In this document: in pieces, positions 57,318 to 64,000 of the stretch
Position numbering within the stretch: the stretch's first letter is position 1
Layout: each line of letters begins with the position of its first letter
NCBI RefSeq assembly: GCF_001439695.1
Contig: NZ_JYLL01000003.1
Coordinates: forward strand, 346,411-410,410
Origin: Pseudomonas veronii
GTDB taxonomy: Bacteria; Pseudomonadota; Gammaproteobacteria; Pseudomonadales; Pseudomonadaceae
Length of the DNA stretch: 64,000 nt
Direction of reading: 5' to 3'
The notes under the pieces: generated by a model
The model's input: the letters and a program-made list of their open reading frames with translations, nothing else
Databases searched by the model: none
What the model was told of the DNA's origin: nothing
Position numbers and translations under genes: made by a program

Positions 57318-57833
57318 GTGGTAACTGAAATCGCTTCCCGCGACCGTCTGCAACCGTCCCTGTTGGACCGGTTGACCGACGACGACCCAACCAACCTGAA
57401 GGAAAGCGCCGACAAGCGCGTGCTGTCCCTCACCCAATTGAAGGCCTCGGTGCTGCGTGACCTGGCGTGGCTGCTCAACACCACGTCGCTGCTCGATGCC
57501 GATGCCACCCTGCACACCCCGGCCGGCACCTCGGTGGTCAATTACGGCCTGCCGGCGCTGGCGGGCAACAGTGTTTCCAGCGTCGACATCAAGGCCCTGG
57601 AAGCCCTGATCTACCAGGCGATCGCCACCTTTGAGCCACGTATTCTGCGCCACACCCTGCGCGTCAAAGCCCGTGTCGGCCATGGCGAGATGAACCACAA
57701 CGCCCTGAGCTTCGAGATCGAAGGCGACCTGTGGGCGCAGCCGGTGCCGTTGCGCCTGCTGCTGCAAACCGACCTGGACCTGGAGTCGGGCCATGTACGC
57801 GTGGTCAACGCCGACCAGCGGAGACGCCCATGA
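57318..57833 (+). CDS. tssE: T6SS baseplate wedge protein TssE
   Basis: 171 residues of the phage gp25-like family: [49 protein letters not shown], and [12 protein letters not shown] with the conserved EPR. The GTG at 57318 has GGAG eight bases upstream; a TTG one codon earlier and upstream ATGs are weaker. It follows hcp directly, with no tagJ-like gene between. Confidence 0.9.
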   Translation: MVTEIASRDRLQPSLLDRLTDDDPTNLKESADKRVLSLTQLKASVLRDLAWLLNTTSLLDADATLHTPAGTSVVNYGLPALAGNSVSSVDIKALEALIYQAIATFEPRILRHTLRVKARVGHGEMNHNALSFEIEGDLWAQPVPLRLLLQTDLDLESGHVRVVNADQRRRP

Positions 57834-59689
57834 ACCCGCGCCTGCTGGAGCTGTACAACCAGGAACTGCACCACGTGCGCGAAAGCGCCGCCGAGTTCGC
57901 CAAGGAATACCCGAAGATCGCCAGTCGGCTGAGCCTGTCCGGCATGGACTGCGCCGACCCCTACGTCGAACGTCTGCTCGAAGGCTTTGCCTACCTCACG
58001 GCCCGCGTGCAGCTCAAGCTCGACGCCGAGTACCCGACCTTCACCCACAACCTGCTGGAGATCGCCTACCCGCACTACCTGGCGCCGACCCCGTCGATGA
58101 CCGTGGTGCAACTGCAGACCGACCCGGATGAAGGCTCCCTGGCCAGCGGTTTCCCGTTGCCGCGCGACAGCGTCTTGCGCGCCGCGTTGGGCCGCGAAAC
58201 CCAGACCTGCTGCGAGTACCGCACCGCTCACCCGGTGACGCTGTGGCCGTTGCAGGTCAGCCACGCCGAGTACTTCGGCAACCCCGCCGCCGTGCTCGGG
58301 CGCCTGGCGGCCAGCGAACCGAAAGCCAAGGCCGGTTTGCGCCTGACCCTGCGCACCGGCGCCGAGTTGCCGTTCAACAGCCTCGCGCTGGACAACCTGC
58401 CGCTGTACCTCAGCGGTGCGGATGAGCAACCGTTCCGCCTCTACGAACAATTACTGGGCAATGCCTGCGCGGTGTTTGCGCGCAAGCCGGGGGGCGATTG
58501 GGTCGAGCGTCTGCCGCAGGACGCGCTGCGCTCGCGCGGTTTCGACGACGCCGACGCGGCCATGCCCGTGGTGGCGCGGGCGTTCCAGGGCTATCGGTTG
58601 CTGCAGGAATACTTCGCCCTGCCCCACCGCTTCCTGTTCGTCGAGTTCGCCGAGCTGAGCCGTGCGGTCAAGCGTTGCGACGGCCAGGAACTGGAACTGA
58701 TCGTGCTGTTCGACCGCCACGAACCGAGCCTGGAAGGCAGCGTCGGTGCCGCGCAGTTCCTGCCGTTCTGCACCCCGGCGATCAACCTGTTCCCGAAACG
58801 CGTGGACCGTATCCACTTGTCCGACCGGGTCAACGAACACCATGTGATCGCCGACCGCACGCGGCCGATGGATTTCGAGATTCACTCCCTCGACGGCATC
58901 ACCGGCCACGGCACCGGGCCGGAGCAGCCGTTCCTGCCGTTCTATGCGGTGCGCGACCCCTCGCGTTATGGCCGCGACCAGGCGTACTACACCGTGCGCC
59001 GTGAGCCGCGGGTGCTGTCCAGCGACCAGCGGCGCAACGGCCCGCGCTCCACCTACGTGGGCAGCGAAACCTTCGTCAGCCTGGTGGACAGCCAGCAAGC
59101 GCCCTATCGCCACGACCTGCGCCAACTCGGCGTGAGCGCGCTGTGTACCAACCGCGACTTGCCGCTGTTCATGAGCGTGGGCAATGGCAAGACCGACTTC
59201 ACTCTCGCCGACAGCGCCCCGGTGCTGGCCGTGCGCTGCGTCGCCGGGCCCAGCCGCCCGCGTGCCAGCCACGCCCATGACGCCAAGGCCTGGCGCCTGA
59301 TCAGCCAGTTGTCGCTCAACTACTTGTCCCTGAGCGAACAGGGCCAGGGCGCAGGCGCCTTGCGCGAACTGCTGCGCCTGTATGGCGACAGCAACGACGC
59401 CGCCCTGCAATTGCAGATCGAAGGCCTGCGCGAAGTCAGCAGCAAAGCGGTGACCCGGCGCCTGCCGATGCCCGGCCCGATCGTGTTTGGGCGCGGCCTG
59501 GAAATCACCTTGGAATTCGATGAAAACGCGTTTCGCGGCACCGGCGTGTTCCTGCTCGGTGCGGTACTGGAACGCTTCCTGGCACGCTACGTGTCGATCA
59601 ACAGTTTTACCGAGACGGTGATCCGTACCACCGAACGCGGCGAGATCATGCGATGGAAAGCCAAGCCCGGACGTCGTCCGACCCTGTGA
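57830..59689 (+). CDS. tssF: T6SS baseplate protein TssF
   Basis: 619 residues of the VasA/ImpG family: [60 protein letters not shown], and the C-terminal [20 protein letters not shown]. With TssE and TssG it forms the baseplate wedge. The ATG overlaps the tssE stop by four bases. In-frame upstream starts lie inside tssE. Confidence 0.95.
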   Translation: MNPRLLELYNQELHHVRESAAEFAKEYPKIASRLSLSGMDCADPYVERLLEGFAYLTARVQLKLDAEYPTFTHNLLEIAYPHYLAPTPSMTVVQLQTDPDEGSLASGFPLPRDSVLRAALGRETQTCCEYRTAHPVTLWPLQVSHAEYFGNPAAVLGRLAASEPKAKAGLRLTLRTGAELPFNSLALDNLPLYLSGADEQPFRLYEQLLGNACAVFARKPGGDWVERLPQDALRSRGFDDADAAMPVVARAFQGYRLLQEYFALPHRFLFVEFAELSRAVKRCDGQELELIVLFDRHEPSLEGSVGAAQFLPFCTPAINLFPKRVDRIHLSDRVNEHHVIADRTRPMDFEIHSLDGITGHGTGPEQPFLPFYAVRDPSRYGRDQAYYTVRREPRVLSSDQRRNGPRSTYVGSETFVSLVDSQQAPYRHDLRQLGVSALCTNRDLPLFMSVGNGKTDFTLADSAPVLAVRCVAGPSRPRASHAHDAKAWRLISQLSLNYLSLSEQGQGAGALRELLRLYGDSNDAALQLQIEGLREVSSKAVTRRLPMPGPIVFGRGLEITLEFDENAFRGTGVFLLGAVLERFLARYVSINSFTETVIRTTERGEIMRWKAKPGRRPTL

Positions 59690-60696
59690 GTACCCTGGAT
59701 GCGATGCACCAGGAGCCCTGGGAATACGATTTCTTCCAGGCGCTGCGGCGTATCGAGTGCGAATCGCCGGACCTGCCGCGCCTGGGCCAGTCCCTACGCC
59801 TGGCGGACGACCCGCTGCGCCTCGGGCAACAGGCCGACTGCACCTTCGCCCCGGCCACCCTGGCCTCGGTCGACCCCGCTGGCGAGGGCAAGCCAGCGCG
59901 GCTGCAGCAGTACTTTTTCGGCCTCGGCGGCCCCAACGGCCCGCTGCCGCTGCACATCACCGAGTACGTGCGCGAACGCCAGCGCAACAATGCCGACAGC
60001 ACCAGCAAACAGTTCCTGGATATCTTCCACCATCGCCTGTTGAGCCTGTTCTACCGGGCCTGGGCCGAGGCGCGGCCGACCGTCAGCCACGACCGCCCGG
60101 ACGATGATTACTGGTCGGCGCGCCTCGCGGCCTTGAGCGGTCGGGGCATGCCGAGCCTGCTCAACCAGGGGCTGATCCCCGACACGGCAAAGCTGCATTA
60201 CAGCGGCCACCTGTCGGCGCAGACCCGCTACCCGGATGGCTTGAAGGCGATCCTTGGCGAGTACTTCGGCCTGCCGGTAGAGATCGAAGAATACATCGGC
60301 CAATGGCTCGAACTGCCCGAGCGCAGTCGCGTCGGGGTCAGCGCCAACCGGCTCGGCGTGGACTTCTGCCTGGGCAGCCATGTGTGGGACCGCCAGCACA
60401 AATTCCGCATCCGCCTGGGCCCGCTCGCGCTGGACGACTACATGGGCATGCTGCCCGGCAGCCAGCCGTTCAACGAGCTGGTGGCCTGGGTGGCCGAGTA
60501 CCTGGGCCATGAATTGGACTGGGACTTGAACCTGGTTCTGCAACAACCCGAAGTCCCGGCGCTGCAACTCAACGGCCGGTTCCGCCTGGGCTTCAACACC
60601 TGGCTCGGCCGCCCTGCGGTTGATGCCAACGACCTAATCCTGGCCCGGCATTACGCCGATCACGCCACCACCTCAAGGAATCCAGAGCATGGGTGA
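59653..60696 (+). CDS. tssG: T6SS baseplate protein TssG
   Basis: 347 residues of the VasB/ImpH family: EPWEYDFFQALRRIECESPD, LPRLGQSLRLADDPLRLGQ, LQQYFFGLGGPNGPLPLHIT and PLALDDYMGMLPGSQPF. The first ATG overlaps tssF by 37 bases; a later in-frame ATG 17 codons on (MHQEPWEY) would still keep the whole domain. Overlaps the clpV start by eight bases. Confidence 0.93.
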   Translation: MESQARTSSDPVSTLDAMHQEPWEYDFFQALRRIECESPDLPRLGQSLRLADDPLRLGQQADCTFAPATLASVDPAGEGKPARLQQYFFGLGGPNGPLPLHITEYVRERQRNNADSTSKQFLDIFHHRLLSLFYRAWAEARPTVSHDRPDDDYWSARLAALSGRGMPSLLNQGLIPDTAKLHYSGHLSAQTRYPDGLKAILGEYFGLPVEIEEYIGQWLELPERSRVGVSANRLGVDFCLGSHVWDRQHKFRIRLGPLALDDYMGMLPGSQPFNELVAWVAEYLGHELDWDLNLVLQQPEVPALQLNGRFRLGFNTWLGRPAVDANDLILARHYADHATTSRNPEHG

Positions 60697-63346
60697 AATC
60701 AGTCGCGCCGCACTGTTCGGCAAACTCAACAGCGTGGCCTACAAAGCCATCGAAGCCGCCACGGTGTTCTGCAAGCTGCGGGGCAATCCGTATGTGGAAC
60801 TGGCCCACTGGTTTCACCAGTTGCTGCAACTGCAGGACTCGGACCTGCACCGCATCATCCGTCAGTTCAACGTGGAACCGGCGCGCCTGGCCCGCGACCT
60901 GACTGAAGCCCTCGACCGCCTGCCGCGGGGCTCGACTTCGATCACCGACCTGTCCTCCCATGTGGAAGAAGCCGTGGAGCGCGGCTGGGTCTACGGCAGC
61001 CTGATGTTCGGCGAAAGCCAGGTGCGTACCGGTTATCTGCTGCTGGGCATTCTGAAGACGCCGAGCCTGCGCCATGCGCTGTTGGGTTTGTCGGCGGAGT
61101 TCGACAAGGTCAAGGCCGAAGCCCTGAGCGAACGCTTTGACGAGTACGTCGGCGACTCGCCGGAGAATGCGTTGACGGCCAGCGACGGTTTCAACGCCGG
61201 CGCCGTTCCGGGCGAAGCCAGCGGTGCGATGGCGCCGAGTGCGATGGGCAAGCAGGAAGCGCTCAAGCGTTTCACGGTCGACCTGACCGAACAGGCACGC
61301 AGCGGCAAGCTCGACCCGATCGTCGGCCGCGACGAAGAGATCCGCCAGTTGGTGGATATCCTCATGCGTCGACGCCAGAACAACCCGATCCTCACCGGTG
61401 AAGCCGGCGTGGGCAAGACTGCCGTGGTCGAAGGCTTCGCCCTGCGCATCGTCGCCGGCGACGTGCCGCCCGCGCTGAAAGACGTTGAACTGCGCAGCCT
61501 TGACGTCGGCCTGCTGCAAGCCGGCGCCAGCATGAAAGGCGAGTTCGAACAGCGCCTGCGCCAGGTCATCGAAGACGTCCAGGCCTCGCCGAAGCCGATC
61601 ATCCTGTTCATCGACGAAGCCCACACCCTGGTGGGTGCCGGTGGTGCCGCCGGCACCGGTGACGCAGCCAACCTGCTCAAACCGGCTCTGGCCCGCGGCA
61701 CCTTGCGTACCGTGGCCGCGACCACCTGGGCCGAGTACAAGAAACACATCGAAAAAGACCCGGCTCTGACCCGCCGTTTCCAGGTAGTGCAGGTGGCCGA
61801 ACCGTCGGAAGACAAGGCGCTGCTGATGATGCGCGGCGTGGCCTCGACCATGGAGAAACACCATCAGGTGCAGATCCTCGACGAAGCACTGGAAGCCTCG
61901 GTGAAGCTGTCCCACCGCTACATCCCGGCGCGCCAGTTGCCGGATAAATCCGTCAGCCTGCTGGACACCGCCTGCGCCCGCGTCGCCATCAGCCTGCATG
62001 CGGTGCCGGCCGAAGTCGACGACAGCCGTCGCCGCATCGAAGCCCTGGAAACCGAGCTGCAGATCATCGCCCGCGAGCATGCGATCGGCATCGCCATCGG
62101 GGCACGCCAGAGCAACAGCGAAGCCCTGCTGAGTGCCGAGCGCGAGCGCCTGGCCAGCCTGGAAAGCCGCTGGGCCGAAGAGAAAACCCTGGTCGATGAG
62201 TTGCTCGCCACCCGCGCGACGTTGCGTGAAAAAGTCGGCGTGGTCGACAGCGGCAACGATGAGTTGCGTGCGCAATTGGTCGACCTGCAGCAGCGCCTCA
62301 CCGCGCTGCAAGGCGAAACCCCGCTGATCCTGCCGACCGTGGATTACCAGGCGGTGGCCTCGGTGGTCGCCGACTGGACCGGCATCCCGGTCGGCCGCAT
62401 GGCGCGCAACGAACTGGAAACCGTGCTCAACCTCGACCAGCACCTGAAGAAACGCATCATCGGCCAGGACCACGCCTTGCAGATGATCGCCAAGCGCATC
62501 CAGACCTCCCGCGCCGGCCTCGACAACCCGAGCAAGCCGATCGGCGTGTTCATGCTGGCCGGCACCTCCGGCGTGGGCAAGACCGAAACCGCCCTGGCCC
62601 TGGCCGAAGCCATGTACGGCGGCGAGCAGAACGTCATCACCATCAACATGAGCGAGTTCCAGGAAGCCCACACCGTGTCGACCCTCAAGGGCGCGCCACC
62701 GGGCTACATCGGCTACGGCGAAGGCGGCGTGCTGACCGAAGCGGTACGGCGCAAACCCTACAGCGTGGTGCTGCTGGACGAGGTGGAAAAAGCCCACCCG
62801 GACGTACACGAGATCTTCTTCCAGGTGTTCGACAAGGGCGTGATGGAAGACGGCGAAGGCCGGGTCATCGACTTCAAGAACACGCTGATCCTGCTGACCA
62901 CCAACGCCGGCACCGAGTTGATTTCCCAGGTCTGCAAAGACCCGGCGAACATCCCCGCGCCGGAAGACATTGCCAAAGCCCTGCGCCAGCCGCTGCTGGA
63001 AATTTTCCCGCCCGCACTGCTCGGCCGACTGGTGACCATCCCGTATTACCCGCTGAGCGACGAGATGCTCAAGGCGATCACCCGCCTGCAACTCGAGCGC
63101 ATCAAGAAGCGTGTGCAGAACACCCACAAAGTCGCCTTCGATTACGACGACGCGGTGGTCGATTTGATCGTCTCGCGCTGCACCGAGACCGAAAGCGGCG
63201 GGCGCATGATCGACACGATCCTCACCAACAGCCTGCTGCCGGACATGAGCCGTGAATTCCTCACGCGCATGCTCGAAGGCAAGGCGCTGGCGGGTGTGCG
63301 GATCAGTAGCCGGGATAATGAATTGCACTATCAGTTCAACGATTGA
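60689..63346 (+). CDS. clpV1: T6SS sheath-recycling AAA+ ATPase ClpV (TssH)
   Basis: 885 residues. Clp N-terminal domain (about 1-150), first AAA+ module with Walker A GEAGVGKT (237-244) and Walker B ILFIDEAHT, a middle coiled-coil region (about 440-540), second AAA+ module with GTSGVGKTE (about 625-633) and VVLLDEVEKAHPD, and the C-terminal D2-small domain. It extracts TssC from contracted sheaths so subunits can be reused. Overlaps the tssG stop by eight bases. Confidence 0.96.
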   Translation: MGEISRAALFGKLNSVAYKAIEAATVFCKLRGNPYVELAHWFHQLLQLQDSDLHRIIRQFNVEPARLARDLTEALDRLPRGSTSITDLSSHVEEAVERGWVYGSLMFGESQVRTGYLLLGILKTPSLRHALLGLSAEFDKVKAEALSERFDEYVGDSPENALTASDGFNAGAVPGEASGAMAPSAMGKQEALKRFTVDLTEQARSGKLDPIVGRDEEIRQLVDILMRRRQNNPILTGEAGVGKTAVVEGFALRIVAGDVPPALKDVELRSLDVGLLQAGASMKGEFEQRLRQVIEDVQASPKPIILFIDEAHTLVGAGGAAGTGDAANLLKPALARGTLRTVAATTWAEYKKHIEKDPALTRRFQVVQVAEPSEDKALLMMRGVASTMEKHHQVQILDEALEASVKLSHRYIPARQLPDKSVSLLDTACARVAISLHAVPAEVDDSRRRIEALETELQIIAREHAIGIAIGARQSNSEALLSAERERLASLESRWAEEKTLVDELLATRATLREKVGVVDSGNDELRAQLVDLQQRLTALQGETPLILPTVDYQAVASVVADWTGIPVGRMARNELETVLNLDQHLKKRIIGQDHALQMIAKRIQTSRAGLDNPSKPIGVFMLAGTSGVGKTETALALAEAMYGGEQNVITINMSEFQEAHTVSTLKGAPPGYIGYGEGGVLTEAVRRKPYSVVLLDEVEKAHPDVHEIFFQVFDKGVMEDGEGRVIDFKNTLILLTTNAGTELISQVCKDPANIPAPEDIAKALRQPLLEIFPPALLGRLVTIPYYPLSDEMLKAITRLQLERIKKRVQNTHKVAFDYDDAVVDLIVSRCTETESGGRMIDTILTNSLLPDMSREFLTRMLEGKALAGVRISSRDNELHYQFND

Positions 63347-63367
63347 CCTGAAGAAACACGATCAAAA

Positions 63368-63461
63368 ATGTGGGAGGGGGCTTGCCCCCGATGGCGGTGA
63401 ATCAGTCACCTGATACATCAACTGACACACTGCTATCGGGGGCAAGCCCCCTCCCACATTT
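63368..63461. repeat. REPIN between clpV and vgrG
   Basis: AATGTGGGAGGGGGCTTGCC with CCCGAT at the left and the inverse at the right, separated by about 40 bases. It lies in the 158-bp gap before vgrG and is of the same family as the array REPINs. Confidence 0.92.
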
Positions 63462-63504
63462 GAACTCGGTTTCTTCAGTTATTTAGTCATTTTCGAGACG
63501 CCCG

Positions 63505-64000
63505 ATGCTATTCAACCAAACCTCACGCCTGGCCAAGATCACCAGCCCCCTCGGGCCGGACGTGCTGCTGCTCAATCAAATGGGCGGCGGCGAAGAGTTG
63601 GGCCGGCTGTTCGCCTATGAGCTGCAACTGACCTCCCTGGACGCCAACATCGACCTCAACCAGTTGCTCGGCAAGCCGATGAGCGTTGGCGTGCAACTGG
63701 CGGACGGTGGCGAGCGGCATTTCCACGGCATCGTCGCGCAGTGCAGCCAGAGCATCGACCAGGGCCAGTTCGCCAGCTATCAGGTGACACTGCGCCCGTG
63801 GCTGTGGCTGCTGAGCCGCACGTCGGACTGCCGGATTTTCCAGAACCTGAGCATCCCGCAGATCATCAAGCAGGTGTTCCGCGACCTCGGCTTTTCCGAC
63901 TTCGAAGACGCCCTGAGCCGGCCGTATCGCGAGTGGGAATACTGCGTGCAGTACCGCGAGACCAGCTTCGATTTCGTCAGCCGCTTGATGGAACAGGAAG
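63505..64000 (+). CDS. vgrG1: T6SS spike protein VgrG, cut by window edge
   Basis: The first 165 residues are visible (MLFNQTSRLAKITSPLGPDV, LLLNQMGGGEELGRLFAYEL), the gp27-like N-terminal domain of the VgrG family with FHGIVAQCSQSIDQGQFASY and DFVSRLMEQE. The trimer forms the puncturing tip on the Hcp tube and usually carries effectors whose genes follow; these lie beyond the window. Confidence 0.93.
   Translation, partial: MLFNQTSRLAKITSPLGPDVLLLNQMGGGEELGRLFAYELQLTSLDANIDLNQLLGKPMSVGVQLADGGERHFHGIVAQCSQSIDQGQFASYQVTLRPWLWLLSRTSDCRIFQNLSIPQIIKQVFRDLGFSDFEDALSRPYREWEYCVQYRETSFDFVSRLMEQE

Noticed and set aside
60593..63328. Open frame of 911 codons on the minus strand
   Set aside because: Antisense shadow of clpV; the plus strand carries both AAA+ modules.
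53448..64000. Phage tail-like genes suggesting a prophage or tailocin
   Set aside because: TssM/TssL/TssJ, ClpV, Hcp and the phosphorylation pathway identify a type VI secretion system; no phage structural, lysis or integrase genes were seen.
63505..64000. Possible effector-immunity pair in the window
   Set aside because: VgrG is truncated by the window edge and no candidate toxin or immunity gene is present before it.

Overview
The window reads as chromosomal DNA of a fluorescent Pseudomonas (P. fluorescens group). The evidence is high GC with strong third-position GC, P. aeruginosa-like gene order for about 35 kb (dadA, dadR, pauB4-like, kauB, rpmG-rpmB, radC-coaBC-dut-algC-argB, pyrE-crc, rph, yicC-gmk-rpoZ-spoT-ridA, oxyR-recG), and many REP/REPIN elements typical of this group. 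The organism assignment is from pattern recognition; no database search was run.

Positions 1-10.5 kb hold amine and amino-acid catabolism: a truncated D-amino-acid dehydrogenase (dadA) with its Lrp-type regulator, an FAD oxidoreductase of the gamma-glutamyl-polyamine oxidase type, a MocR regulator, a phospholipase D-type lipoprotein, an MFS carrier, a kauB/puuC-type aldehyde dehydrogenase and a cupin protein. Positions 10.6-26.6 kb are housekeeping: ribosomal proteins L33 and L28, a peptide-binding lipid-independent ABC receptor, DNA repair-associated RadC, CoA, dUTP, sugar-nucleotide, arginine and pyrimidine enzymes, the catabolite repression protein Crc, RNase PH, and the stringent-response cluster gmk-rpoZ-spoT-ridA. 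Positions 26.7-34.6 kb carry a nucleotide-sugar epimerase-like gene, the exbB-exbD-tonB energy-transducing operon, oxyR, recG and an HDOD signalling gene.

Positions 34.4-35.7 kb contain the most unusual structure: a near-perfect tandem array with a 455-bp period. Each unit carries the 3' end of the HDOD gene, a REPIN and a rearranged 3' end of the neighbouring SCP2-like gene. The only intact SCP2-like gene lies at the distal end.

Positions 36.1-64 kb are a nearly complete type VI secretion system of the P. aeruginosa H1 (HSI-I) kind, in two divergent operons around a 394-bp regulatory gap. Leftward: fha1-tssJ-tssK-tssL-tssM-tagF-pppA-ppkA-tagT-tagS-tagR-tagQ, which includes the whole threonine phosphorylation signalling pathway. 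Rightward: tssA-tssB-tssC-hcp-tssE-tssF-tssG-clpV-vgrG, with vgrG cut by the window edge. Compared with the P. aeruginosa H1 cluster as I remember it, tagJ is absent between hcp and tssE. REPINs lie inside the rightward operon before hcp and before vgrG.

I found no wholly new gene system. The points worth following up are the 455-bp array with its silent-only sequence differences, a REPIN nested exactly in the loop of the argB/pyrE terminator, REPINs at the expression boundaries of the secretion operon, and several strong palindromes in divergent promoter regions. No tRNA, rRNA, CRISPR array, insertion sequence or prophage was seen.
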